Assembly (NCBI RefSeq): GCF_000758305.1
Contig: NZ_CP009458.1
Span: forward strand, 930,001 to 994,000
Length of the DNA stretch: 64,000 bases
DNA from: Cedecea neteri
Lineage (GTDB): Bacteria > Pseudomonadota > Gammaproteobacteria > Enterobacterales > Enterobacteriaceae
Direction of reading: 5' to 3'
Shown: positions 24,816 through 33,076 of the stretch, in pieces
Position numbering within the stretch: position 1 is the first letter of the stretch
Layout: each line of letters starts with the position of its first letter
Notes under the pieces: model-generated
The model's database searches: none
Seen by the model: the letters and a program-made list of their open reading frames with translations, nothing else
What the model was told of the DNA's origin: nothing
Translations under genes and position numbers: made by a program

Positions 24816-26468
24816 CCCCCAGAAAAGTAGCGCCAGCAGCTGAGGCGTAATAATGCGCAGGAACATCACCAGCGGGTAAACCGTGGCGTAAGAAAGCGCG
24901 GCGGCTCCGCTGGTCGCATGCAACCCGTTGGCAAAGGCCAGCGCAGGCGGGTCGGTCATCGAGCCCGCCAGCATGCCGCACAGCGTCAGGTAGTTCATCT
25001 TCACCAGCAGGCGAGCAAGCAGGCCGACGGTAATCAGCGGCACCGCGGTGATCAGAATGCCGTAGCCAATCCAGCTTACGCCGTCACCCACCAGCAGCGT
25101 GTCGATAAAATCCCCGCCGGACTTGAGCCCAACCACCGCCAGAAACAGGACGATACCCAGCTCGCGCAGCGCCAGGTTCGCGCTCGGCGGCATAAACCAG
25201 TAAAGCTTACCGATGCTGCCGATACGCCCGAGGATCAGCGCCATAATCAGCGGCCCGCCAGCCAGCCCAAGACGCAACGCGGCCGGAAAGCCGGGGATAA
25301 ACAGCGGAATGGAGCCCAGCAGTACGCCGAGCCCGATACCGATAAACACCGGCAGCATTTGCACCTGCTGTAGCTTGTGCTGCGCGTTACCGACCTCTGC
25401 GGCCACCGCGTCTATTGATTGAGGCCGTCCGACCAGATTGAGGATGTCGCCAAACTGCAGGCTGGCGTTACTGCTGGCCACCAGCTCAACTCCGGCGCGG
25501 TTAAGGCGGGATATCACCACGTCGTATTTCTGCTTCAGATGCAGATCGCGGATCTTCTTGCCCAGAACTTTTTCGTTGGTCACCACCACGCGCTCAACCC
25601 GCAGATCCGTGCCTCGCGTAGAAAGCGAAGTATCCACTTCGTTGCCGATCACCAGCAGCGCTTTGTGCAGATCTTTTTCGGCCCCGACCAGGTGCAGCAG
25701 GTCGCCAGTCTGAACGATCGTCCCCGGAGAAGGCACCATTAGCAGTTCGCCGCGCTTGAGCCGGGAGCAGATAATCTCGTCACTGTTGAGAATTGGTACA
25801 TCCTGAATCGCCAGGCCGTTCAGGTTGGGGTTGGCGACGCAGATATTAATGGTGTGCAGCTGGGCGTGATTTTGGCCGCTGCTGGCCTCAAACTGCTGCG
25901 CTTCTTTGTCTACGCTGACGCGAAAGGCCATGCGTAACAGCCACATGGTCAGCAGGATGCCGCAAATCCCAAACGGATAGGCCATCGCGTAGCTCATCCC
26001 CATTTGGTCAACCAATTGTGCAGGCGTGCCGAGATCGGTCAGGATCTGCTGCCCGGCACCCAACGCTGGTGTATTGGTGACCGCACCGGAGAAGATCCCC
26101 AGCACCACCGGCAACGGCACATCAAACAGCGTGTAGACCACAGCGGTGACCAGCGCGCCAAGCACGACGATGAGAATAGCGAACAGATTTAGCCGCAGGC
26201 CGGAAACGCGCAGGGATGAGAAGAAGCCGGGCCCGACCTGGATGCCTATCGTGTAAACAAACAGGATAAGACCAAACTCCTGGATAAAGTGCAGCATGTC
26301 GCCGTTCAGGCCAATCCCGGCCTGATTCACAAAGTGGCCGACAATAATGCCGCCAAACAGCACGCCTCCGATCCCGAAGCCCACTCCGCGGATCTTGATA
26401 TTACCGATCCACAATCCCACGACGGCAACCAGCGCCAGCATGCTGACGGTTAACGCTATTCCACTCAT
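24810..26468 (-). CDS. yidE: Putative transporter YidE (AAE/YbjL family)
   Basis: 552 residues, inner membrane; E. coli YidE has 553. Domain layout: AspT/YidE/YbjL membrane half, then two cytoplasmic RCK_C/TrkA_C domains (INICVANPNLNGLAIQDVPIL; VERVVVTNEKVLGKKIRDL), then a second membrane half. Repeated motifs such as GIFSGAVTNTPALGAGQQ and GMLAGSMTDPPALAFAN mark the two inverted halves. It is an AAE-family exchanger of unknown substrate. The gene converges with yidP and lies upstream of ibpB. Confidence 0.93.
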   Translation of the reverse strand: MSGIALTVSMLALVAVVGLWIGNIKIRGVGFGIGGVLFGGIIVGHFVNQAGIGLNGDMLHFIQEFGLILFVYTIGIQVGPGFFSSLRVSGLRLNLFAILIVVLGALVTAVVYTLFDVPLPVVLGIFSGAVTNTPALGAGQQILTDLGTPAQLVDQMGMSYAMAYPFGICGILLTMWLLRMAFRVSVDKEAQQFEASSGQNHAQLHTINICVANPNLNGLAIQDVPILNSDEIICSRLKRGELLMVPSPGTIVQTGDLLHLVGAEKDLHKALLVIGNEVDTSLSTRGTDLRVERVVVTNEKVLGKKIRDLHLKQKYDVVISRLNRAGVELVASSNASLQFGDILNLVGRPQSIDAVAAEVGNAQHKLQQVQMLPVFIGIGLGVLLGSIPLFIPGFPAALRLGLAGGPLIMALILGRIGSIGKLYWFMPPSANLALRELGIVLFLAVVGLKSGGDFIDTLLVGDGVSWIGYGILITAVPLITVGLLARLLVKMNYLTLCGMLAGSMTDPPALAFANGLHATSGAAALSYATVYPLVMFLRIITPQLLALLFWGL

Positions 26469-26544
26469 ATATAATCCCTGTGAATAACATTATTGTTACT
26501 AAGGATTCTGGCAGAGCTACGGAGAGGATAATGGGGCGCGGAGC

Positions 26545-26573
26545 ACAAAAAAGGCCCCATTTTCAGGGGCCTT
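26545..26573 (-). terminator. Terminator after ibpB
   Basis: On the minus strand AAGGCCCC pairs with GGGGCCTT across a 7-base loop and is followed by TTTTTTGTG. It is 24 bases beyond the ibpB stop. Confidence 0.85.
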
Positions 26574-26596
26574 AATACTTAACAGCTGAAACTTAA

Positions 26597-27025
26597 TTAA
26601 CTATTCAGCGCGGGACGCTCGCTAATGGCGATCCGCTGCGGAGCTACTTCTTCCGGGATATCGCGCACCAGGTCAATATGCAGCAAGCCGTTAGTGAACG
26701 TTGCCCCTGAGACCTTCATATGCTCGGCCAGGGTAAAGCTCAGGCTGAACGGCTGAGTCACCAGCCCCTGATGCAGCCAGTTGATCTCTTTTTCCGGTTT
26801 AACCGGCGTGCCCTTCACGCTCAGGCGGGTGCCTTCCAGCTCAATATCGAGATCTTCCTGGCGGAAACCGGCCAGCGCCAGCGTGATGCGGTAATGGTTA
26901 TCGTCGCTTTTTTCGATGTTGTACGGCGGGAAGCCCTGGCTTTCACCGCTGGACTGCAGCGCATTAGCCAGTTTATCGAAGCCGATCCATTGACGCAGAA
27001 GTGGGGATAAATCGTAGTTACGCAT
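26597..27025 (-). CDS. ibpB: Small heat-shock protein IbpB
   Basis: 142 residues, identical in length to E. coli IbpB. The alpha-crystallin domain runs about residues 30-125: NHYRITLALAGFRQEDLDIELEGTRLSVKG, then ATFTNGLLHIDL. It holds unfolding proteins with IbpA for DnaK/ClpB rescue. ATG 27025 follows GAAGGAG and gives MRNYDLSPLLRQWIGFDKL, the family start. The 113-base gap from ibpA holds GC-rich hairpins, in line with separate translational control of ibpB. The C-terminal RIAISER is the IXI-type tail. Confidence 0.96.
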   Translation of the reverse strand: MRNYDLSPLLRQWIGFDKLANALQSSGESQGFPPYNIEKSDDNHYRITLALAGFRQEDLDIELEGTRLSVKGTPVKPEKEINWLHQGLVTQPFSLSFTLAEHMKVSGATFTNGLLHIDLVRDIPEEVAPQRIAISERPALNS

Positions 27026-27138
27026 AGTGTTTTCTCCTTCTTTGAAGCAAGAAATAACCTGCCCGCATGCGAACGGGCATTGGCTCCCTGACGGCAAGCC
27101 AGCTTGATGACGGGCCGCGCATGGCGCGACCCTATGAA

Positions 27139-27552
27139 TTAGTTGATTTCGATGCGGCGAGGCTTCATCGATTCTGGAATTTCACGTTCCAGGCTGATGT
27201 ACAGCAGGCCGTTGACCAGGTTCGCGCCACGAACATGGATATTTTCTGCAAGCTGGAATTTGCGCTCGAAGTTGCGTTCGGCAATGCCCTGGTAGAGGTA
27301 AGTCCGCTCTTGCTGCTCACCCGCGCGCGCCCCTTTGACGATAAGCAAGTTATCCTGGGCGGTGATCTCAAGTTCGCTTTCTGCGAAACCGGCGACGGCG
27401 ATAGCAATGCGATAGTGGTTTTCGTCCACTAATTCAACGTTGTACGGAGGGTAGCCGCCGTTACTTTGGCTCTGGTTGCTTTCCAGCAGATTAAACAGAC
27501 GGTCAAAACCGATGGCGGAACGGTACAGCGGAGAAAGATCGAAGTTACGCAT
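27139..27552 (-). CDS. ibpA: Small heat-shock protein IbpA
   Basis: 137 residues, same as E. coli. Start MRNFDLSPLYRSAIGFDRLF, alpha-crystallin core NHYRIAIAVAGFAESELEITAQDNLLIVKG and GANLVNGLLYISLERE, C-terminal PRRIEIN. It associates with aggregates and cooperates with IbpB. AGGAG is 9 bases before the start, within a leader likely to be thermosensitive. It is first gene of the ibpAB operon and driven by a sigma-32 promoter at 27658-27686. Confidence 0.97.
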   Translation of the reverse strand: MRNFDLSPLYRSAIGFDRLFNLLESNQSQSNGGYPPYNVELVDENHYRIAIAVAGFAESELEITAQDNLLIVKGARAGEQQERTYLYQGIAERNFERKFQLAENIHVRGANLVNGLLYISLEREIPESMKPRRIEIN

Positions 27553-27650
27553 AATAAAAAGCTCCTGAAATCAGCGAGTAAGATGTAAAAGCCTTCCCTT
27601 TGGACAGGCCATGAACCTGAGTACCCAATCGGCGTACTCTCTCTGGTTAC
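27553..27650 (-). ncRNA. Probable ROSE-type RNA thermometer in the ibpA leader
   Basis: The roughly 98-base untranslated leader between the sigma-32 start and ATG matches the size and position of the ROSE thermometers known before ibpA in enterobacteria. It shows stem-forming elements (GAGAGAGTACGCC with GGGTACTC) and a pyrimidine/purine set around TCAGGAGC. The exact SD-occluding pairing could not be proven by eye; the call rests mostly on family knowledge. Confidence 0.5.
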
Positions 27651-27657
27651 CCTACTA

Positions 27658-27686
27658 AAATGTGGCTCGCTTAAAATTTTTCAAGG
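27658..27686 (-). promoter_or_regulatory. Sigma-32 promoter of ibpAB
   Basis: On the minus strand CCTTGAAA (27679-27686, matching the -35 CTTGAAA) and CCACATTT (27658-27665, near the CCCCATNT -10) are 13 bases apart. This is the heat-shock promoter layout expected for ibpAB. Confidence 0.8.
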
Positions 27687-27866
27687 CGCTTTACTGCAAA
27701 TTTTTTGCGTCCTGAGGTTTCCTTACATAGACTGGCAAACAGCATAAAAGGTTAAAAATATGCGATAGCCGCCGCAGAGCGGAACGATGGGCATTTTTAA
27801 ATCACAGGCGGGTGTTATAACTCCGCTGGGGCTGGTACTCCGCCAACCATTGAAGATGACAGCAAA

Positions 27867-28199
27867 ATGATAATGAGAAACTGGTTTCCAACTCTGGTGA
27901 TTAGCAGCGGGCTGTTATTACTGACCGGCTGCTCAAGTATGATGTCACATAGCGGCGGCAAAGAAGGCGTGTACCCTGGTACCCGAGCCAGTGCGGCAAC
28001 GCTTGGCGACGACGACACCAGTTGGGCAATCAAGCCGCTGGTTGCACTGGATCTGCCGTTTACCGCCGTGCTCGATACGGTGCTTTTACCGTGGGATATG
28101 TTCCGTAAGGACAACTCGGTGAGATCGCGCGTGGAAGCCAGCGAGAAACAAAATCTGGCCACTAATTCCGTTATTCCACCGGCAGAACTGCCCCACTGA
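27867..28199 (+). CDS. yidQ: Outer-membrane-type lipoprotein YidQ (DUF1375)
   Basis: 110 residues. The signal MIMRNWFPTLVISSGLLLLTGC ends in an LLTGC lipobox, so Cys22 should be lipidated; Ser at +2 favours the outer membrane. The DUF1375 core is visible as SSMMSHSGG, YPGTRASAATLGDD and ALDLPFTAVLDTVLLPWDMF. Same place as E. coli yidQ, between ibpA and yidR. The function is not known. It converges on yidR with only 5 bases between stops. Confidence 0.9.
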   Translation: MIMRNWFPTLVISSGLLLLTGCSSMMSHSGGKEGVYPGTRASAATLGDDDTSWAIKPLVALDLPFTAVLDTVLLPWDMFRKDNSVRSRVEASEKQNLATNSVIPPAELPH

Positions 28200-28204
28200 A
28201 TGAT

Positions 28205-29473
28205 TTAAAGACCGGTTTCCGCGCACCATAGCTGGCGGAAACCCTCGATCTCCTGCATCCACGCAACCCGCTTGCCGTCCGGGGAAAAGACGATAGCGTC
28301 GCCGGAAGGCGCTTCCCCTTCAGCTGCACCTAATGCCGTAATCGCTCCGCTTTGCGCGTCACACAGCACCACGCGCCCCTGCTGCACAAACCCAAGAACT
28401 TTGCCTGAAGGATGCCAGTTAAAGGCCGACTGAATGCCATGTGGGCCCTGGGTCACCTGCCGTGGTTTGCCACCGTTCGGGGACAGCATCCAAAGCTGCA
28501 CCACGCCGCTGTCGTCTCGCATCAGGAAGGCAAGCTGGCTGCCGTCCGGGCTGCTGCGGATCCAGTGTCGGGGCTGGTTCACCAGGCCCGGATAACGGCG
28601 CTCGTGGGTAAAGGTCAGTCTGCGCTGCATCACGCCTTTTGGCGGCGCTGGCAGCGTAGTGGCGGTGCCACACAGCGGTTCACTTCCAGCTTGCTTGTAC
28701 GCCTGCGGCTCATCGGGAAGATCTACGATAAACAGCTCAGGCACCTTCTCGCCGTTTGCCGACCGGGTATCGCCGATAAACGCCAACGCCCAGCGCTGGA
28801 CGCTCCCGTCTGGCTTCCGGTAGCCGTGTTCCCCGACCCAGCCTTCTTCGTAGGCGCGGTTAATTTCATCGCTGCCGGGCTGCGGATCTGCCGTTGTGAG
28901 ACTGACCAGCACACAATAGTGGCTGCCGTCATATTCGCGAGGATGCTGTTTTGGCGGCGCTACAGGGCCAAAAGGTAACGCGACGCCGACGTTACGCAGA
29001 TCTAAGCGCTCATCAAGCTCGTGCATAACGTGGTCGTTGTAGGTAAAGCTCAGGCGGCTACCGTCCGGGCTCCAGACGTGAACGTGGCTACCGCCACGCA
29101 GTGCGCCAGGAGTATAAGGTGAGGTGATGTCCATCGCATCAAGATTGCTGGCCTCCCCCTGCGCCACAACCACGCCACGACGGTGGTGGAAGTCATAGTG
29201 CCAGTCGGCGTCCGGGTTTTCCGGGCCGTGGATGAAAACGTAGCGCTCCGGCAGCTGCGGATTCACGGTCACCACGCCAACATGGGCGCCTTCTGGGGCG
29301 CGATACACCACCTCGACGTCACCGTTCTGGGTATTAACTCGCTCGATGGTTGTGCCAGTAAAAGAGGCACCCGATGGCCGCACGTCGAAGGCGAGCCACT
29401 GGCTGTCCGGCGTCCAGGTATTGATATTGGTAAGCTGATGATGACGCGGTGCGAAGGTGAGTTGTTTAATCAC
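28205..29473 (-). CDS. yidR: YidR, WD40/oligogalacturonate-lyase-like beta-propeller
   Basis: 422 residues, DUF3748. Repeated WSPDGSRLSFTYND, SSPDGSQLAFLMRD, WHPSGKVLGFVQQG and FSPDGKRVAWMQE are TolB/propeller blades. It has no obvious signal peptide, so it is probably cytoplasmic. In E. coli yidR lies between yidQ and cbrA. Here cbrA is absent; the next gene is a LysR regulator. Enzyme activity is not established. Confidence 0.9.
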   Translation of the reverse strand: MIKQLTFAPRHHQLTNINTWTPDSQWLAFDVRPSGASFTGTTIERVNTQNGDVEVVYRAPEGAHVGVVTVNPQLPERYVFIHGPENPDADWHYDFHHRRGVVVAQGEASNLDAMDITSPYTPGALRGGSHVHVWSPDGSRLSFTYNDHVMHELDERLDLRNVGVALPFGPVAPPKQHPREYDGSHYCVLVSLTTADPQPGSDEINRAYEEGWVGEHGYRKPDGSVQRWALAFIGDTRSANGEKVPELFIVDLPDEPQAYKQAGSEPLCGTATTLPAPPKGVMQRRLTFTHERRYPGLVNQPRHWIRSSPDGSQLAFLMRDDSGVVQLWMLSPNGGKPRQVTQGPHGIQSAFNWHPSGKVLGFVQQGRVVLCDAQSGAITALGAAEGEAPSGDAIVFSPDGKRVAWMQEIEGFRQLWCAETGL

Positions 29474-29515
29474 GGTTTTGCCCTGAAGCGCTGAGTACGC
29501 CTCAGGGTAAAAGAA

Positions 29516-30391
29516 TTAGCCGGGCCTTTCCACTTTGCCAGGCAGCCTGTCCCGGAGCCACGCGCAAAACTGGTGGGTTAGCGGGTCATTTTCGCTTTCA
29601 CGATGGATAAGCCACGCCCAGTCAGCACCGCGTACGCTTTGCTCCACCAGCGGGATGAGCTGCTCGTTTGCCCTTTTTCTGTCTGCCAGCAGCTGGCTGA
29701 CAAGCGCAATACCAAGCCCGTCTGCGGCGGCGTCAAGCAACAATCCTGGATCGGAGAAATTCATCCCCTGACTTTGCTGGCCGACGTCCACCCCGCCAGC
29801 CACACTCCAGTGCTCCCAGCTCATCTCGCGTTCGCCGTGCAGCGTGGTTCGCTGCTCTACCGGCATATCCTGCACGGCGGGATGGCAGGCCGGATAAAGT
29901 CTATCCTTGTACAACACCTCGAAAAGACATTCCGCCTGCTGGCTGAGGTCATCCCGGATAGCCACGTCGATGGTTTCACTGGCCATGTCCGGCGGATCAA
30001 AACTGGTGAACAGCCAAAGATCGGTCTGCGGATACCGGCGATTAAAATCCGCCAGATTAGGCAACAGCCAGTGTCTGGCGAAAGCGGGCGTGGTGTTCAC
30101 GATAAGCTGGTTCGGCTTGCGGTACTGATCGAGCCGACGGATACCCACCGCCAGCTGTTGCAGCATGACCTGCGCGGTGCTGTAGAGATCCTGCCCGGCG
30201 TCCGTAAGGCTGACGCTGCGCCCGCTGCGAAAGAACAGCGGCTGCTCCAGGTAATCCTCCAGGCTGCGGATTTGCTGGCTGATGGCCGATTGGGTCAGGT
30301 GCAGTTCAGACGCAGCCTGGTGAAAGCTTCCCAGACGCGCAGCGGCTTCAAACCCACGTAGGGCATTTAACGGTGGCCAGTGTTTTAACAT
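29516..30391 (-). CDS. LysR-family regulator (GcvA-like)
   Basis: 291 residues. GcvA-type HTH: PPLNALRGFEAAARLGSFHQAASELHLTQSAISQQIRSLEDYLEQPLFFRSGRSVSLT. Effector region from LIVNTTPAFARHWLLPNLADF. It is divergent from the Tat-exported deiminase gene with a 129-base gap, and may control it. The replaced position (E. coli has cbrA here) suggests accessory cargo. The ligand is unknown. Confidence 0.87.
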   Translation of the reverse strand: MLKHWPPLNALRGFEAAARLGSFHQAASELHLTQSAISQQIRSLEDYLEQPLFFRSGRSVSLTDAGQDLYSTAQVMLQQLAVGIRRLDQYRKPNQLIVNTTPAFARHWLLPNLADFNRRYPQTDLWLFTSFDPPDMASETIDVAIRDDLSQQAECLFEVLYKDRLYPACHPAVQDMPVEQRTTLHGEREMSWEHWSVAGGVDVGQQSQGMNFSDPGLLLDAAADGLGIALVSQLLADRKRANEQLIPLVEQSVRGADWAWLIHRESENDPLTHQFCAWLRDRLPGKVERPG

Positions 30392-30520
30392 ATCGATAAG
30401 CCAGGCTAATCAGATGTCCGCTAAATATATCGTTGGAAGCTGAATTCAGCCAGTGATGGAATATCCACCTGCAACACTGAGCAGAATTTCTTACATTAAA
30501 CAGCTATATGGGAGTCCGGT

Positions 30521-31642
30521 ATGTCAACGCGTCGTGAATTTATCAAATGTGCCTCGGTGCTGGCCGGGATGGGCATGGCGGGCTCTTTCGGGCTGCCTGT
30601 TTCCGCCTTCGCGGCCGCTAGCGCTGGCTGGCGCATGCCTGACGAAGGCGAGCTGCAGCAGCGTGCATTTATCGCGTTTGGCGCTCAGCGAGCGATCTGG
30701 AAAGATTTTACCCCTGGCGTGCAGGATGCCCTGGGCCGCATCGCGCACGCTATCGCCGGTTTCCAGCCGCTAACGGTTTTTTGTCGCGAACACGAACGTG
30801 AGCTGGCGGAGGAAAAATGCGGCAGCCACAACGTGACTTACGTGGTGACTGAGCTGGACGACATCTGGATGCGGGACACCGGCGCGTGCTTTGTCACTTC
30901 ACCGGAAGGCAAACTCGCCGCCGTGGGCTTTAACTTCAACGGCTGGGGCAATAAGCAGCGGCACAGCAAAGACACGAAGCTGGCGGCATTTATGGCCGAA
31001 AAATACGGTGCATCGCCGTTCATCCGCAGCGCGCTGACGGGCGAGGGTGGCGGGATTGAAGTGGACGGGCACGGCACCGGCATCATGACCGAAAGCAGTT
31101 GGGTAAACGCCAACCGTAATCCGGGCTGGAGCCGCGACCGGGTAGAGCAGGAGCTAAAAACGCAGCTTGGCCTGAGAAAAATCATCTGGCTGCCGGGCAT
31201 CAAAGGGAAAGATATCACCGACGCCCATGTCGATTTTTACGCCCGTTTTGTTGAGCCAGGCGTGGTGATCGCCAACCTCGATCCCGACCCGGATTCCTGG
31301 GACCACAAAGTGACGCAGACTCACCTGGACATCCTCAGGCAGGCAACTGACGCCGAAGGTCGCAGGCTACAGGTTCACACCGTCACGCCGCCGCAGGCTC
31401 CACGCGCAAGCCGCTTCAGCGAAGGAAACCCGGATTTTGCCGCCGGATACATCAACTACTTCGTGATCAACGGCGCGATTATTGCCCCGGAGTTTGGCGA
31501 TGAAGAAACAGATGAGGCGGCGTTTAGTTTGCTGTCGACGCTCTACCCTGAGCGTGAGATTGTGCAGCTTAACATCGACGCAATTGCCGCCGGAGGCGGC
31601 GGGATCCACTGCGTAACGAATCAGTTACTCGCCGTGAAATAA
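30521..31642 (+). CDS. Tat-exported agmatine/peptidylarginine deiminase family protein
   Basis: 373 residues. The N-terminus MSTRREFIKCASVLAG is a twin-arginine signal. The mature part matches the PAD_porph/agmatine deiminase fold: DDIWMRDTGACFV (Asp pair), GEGGGIEVDGHGT, DAHVDFYARF (catalytic His/Asp) and the nucleophile Cys in GGGIHCVTNQ. The enzyme should convert a guanidino group to a ureido group with ammonia release, in the periplasm. Cytoplasmic AguA relatives lack an export signal, so the substrate here is probably external agmatine or peptide arginine. A bidirectional terminator follows it. Confidence 0.85.
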   Translation: MSTRREFIKCASVLAGMGMAGSFGLPVSAFAAASAGWRMPDEGELQQRAFIAFGAQRAIWKDFTPGVQDALGRIAHAIAGFQPLTVFCREHERELAEEKCGSHNVTYVVTELDDIWMRDTGACFVTSPEGKLAAVGFNFNGWGNKQRHSKDTKLAAFMAEKYGASPFIRSALTGEGGGIEVDGHGTGIMTESSWVNANRNPGWSRDRVEQELKTQLGLRKIIWLPGIKGKDITDAHVDFYARFVEPGVVIANLDPDPDSWDHKVTQTHLDILRQATDAEGRRLQVHTVTPPQAPRASRFSEGNPDFAAGYINYFVINGAIIAPEFGDEETDEAAFSLLSTLYPEREIVQLNIDAIAAGGGGIHCVTNQLLAVK

Positions 31643-31643
31643 C

Positions 31644-31677
31644 AAAAGGGAGCGCAGCTGACGCTCCCTCTTATTTA
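31644..31677. terminator. Bidirectional terminator, deiminase/dgoT
   Basis: GGGAGCG/CGCTCCC (7 bp, loop 7) is flanked by AAAA and TCTTATTT. It serves the deiminase gene (+) and dgoT (-), which converge. Confidence 0.82.
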
Positions 31678-32967
31678 ACCCACCCTTTCCACTTTCCCCA
31701 CCAGCAGGATGTAAGAAAGTGCTCCCAACAGCGCTACCACGGAGATATAAACCAGCGCCGGGGCAAAGCCGTAGCTTTGGGCGAGATAGCCAATCACCAG
31801 CGGCACGGTGATCCCGCCCAGGCCGCCGACAAAGTTAAACACGCCGCCCGTCAGGCCAATCAGGCGCATTGGTGCCAGGGAGGACACCAGCGACCAGGTG
31901 ATGGACGCAAAGCCGTTGCCGAAGAAGGCGATCGCCATCAGCGTCATGATCCATACCGGATCGTTGGTGTAGTTGGCACCCATGATACAGGTAGAGATCA
32001 GCAGTCCGCAGATGATTGGCGCTTTACGCGCGATCCCCAGCGAATAGCCTTTACGCACCAGGCGGTCCGCAACCCAGCCTGAAAGCAACACGCCGAAGAA
32101 GGCCGCCAGGAACGGCACAGTTGTCATAAATCCTGCCTTCAGCGCGGTAATGCCTTTTTCCTGCGTCAGATAGTTAGGGAACCAGGTCAGGAAGAACCAC
32201 AGGGTAGACGTGACGGCAAACTGCCCGAGGTACACGCCTACCAGCTTACGGTGGAACACCAGTTTCCAGTCGGCGGCGCTCAGCGGCTTACGCGCTTTCT
32301 TTTCTACCGGAGCATCGCCGTCTACGAGGCCACCGCCTTCGCGAATATAGTCCAGCTCGGCGGCGTTAATGCCTTTGCTCTTACGCGGCGGCTGATAAAC
32401 CTTAAACCAGATAATCGACCAGATGATGCCGATCCCACCGGTTACGATAAAGACCCAGTGCCAGCTTAAAAGCTCCTGAATCCAGATCAGCAGCGGCGTC
32501 AGGAATGCCAGGCCAACAAACTGCCCGGAGGTGTAAAAACCTACCGCAGACGCACGCTCGTGCTCCGGGAACCAGCTTGTCACCATGCGGTTATTGGTCG
32601 GGAACGCTGGTGCTTCAAAAATACCGGTAATCGCGCGCAGGCCAATCAACGACATCAGGCCGGTCGCAAACCCCTGGAATAACGTGGCAACGGACCATCC
32701 CATGATGGCAATAAAATAGGTCAGTCGAGAACCCACGCGGTCGAGAAACCAGCCGCCAGGGATCTGGCACAGGGTATAAAGCCAGGCAAAGGCCGAGAAG
32801 ATATAGCCCATTTCCGTTTTGGTGATGCCAAATTCTTCCTGAATATGGGCCGACGCGACCGCGAGGTTGGCGCGGTCAACGTAACAAATCACCACCGTAA
32901 TAAAGATCATCACCAGCGTTAAATAACGGCGGCGCGTAGGTTTCACCGCAGTTGCAGAAATATCCAT
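31675..32967 (-). CDS. dgoT: D-galactonate:H+ symporter DgoT
   Basis: 430 residues, same as E. coli DgoT, anion:cation symporter branch of the MFS. Seen: FITVVICYVDRANLAVASAHIQEEFGITKTEMGYIFSAFAWLYT in TM1-2, GWFLDRVGSRLTYF (motif A-like) and GIFEAPAFPTNNRMVTSWFPEHERASAVGFYTSGQF in TM4-5. It imports D-galactonate for the dgo pathway. It ends the dgo operon, 109 bases after dgoD, behind a hairpin with a T-run that may lower its transcription. Confidence 0.95.
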   Translation of the reverse strand: MDISATAVKPTRRRYLTLVMIFITVVICYVDRANLAVASAHIQEEFGITKTEMGYIFSAFAWLYTLCQIPGGWFLDRVGSRLTYFIAIMGWSVATLFQGFATGLMSLIGLRAITGIFEAPAFPTNNRMVTSWFPEHERASAVGFYTSGQFVGLAFLTPLLIWIQELLSWHWVFIVTGGIGIIWSIIWFKVYQPPRKSKGINAAELDYIREGGGLVDGDAPVEKKARKPLSAADWKLVFHRKLVGVYLGQFAVTSTLWFFLTWFPNYLTQEKGITALKAGFMTTVPFLAAFFGVLLSGWVADRLVRKGYSLGIARKAPIICGLLISTCIMGANYTNDPVWIMTLMAIAFFGNGFASITWSLVSSLAPMRLIGLTGGVFNFVGGLGGITVPLVIGYLAQSYGFAPALVYISVVALLGALSYILLVGKVERVG

Positions 32968-32981
32968 GATATTTCGTCTCC

Positions 32982-33013
32982 AAAAAATAGCATGGCGAAG
33001 CTGCTCACCATGC
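32982..33013 (-). terminator. Partial terminator between dgoD and dgoT
   Basis: On the minus strand GCATGG pairs with CCATGC (loop of 12 with inner pairing) and is followed by TATTTTTT. It lies 15 bases before the dgoT start, so some transcripts should stop before the transporter gene. Confidence 0.6.
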
Positions 33014-33076
33014 CCTGTTATACAGAGGGTGTTTATAATGTTTTATTGTTTACAGCTAACTTCTGACGTTATTTAT

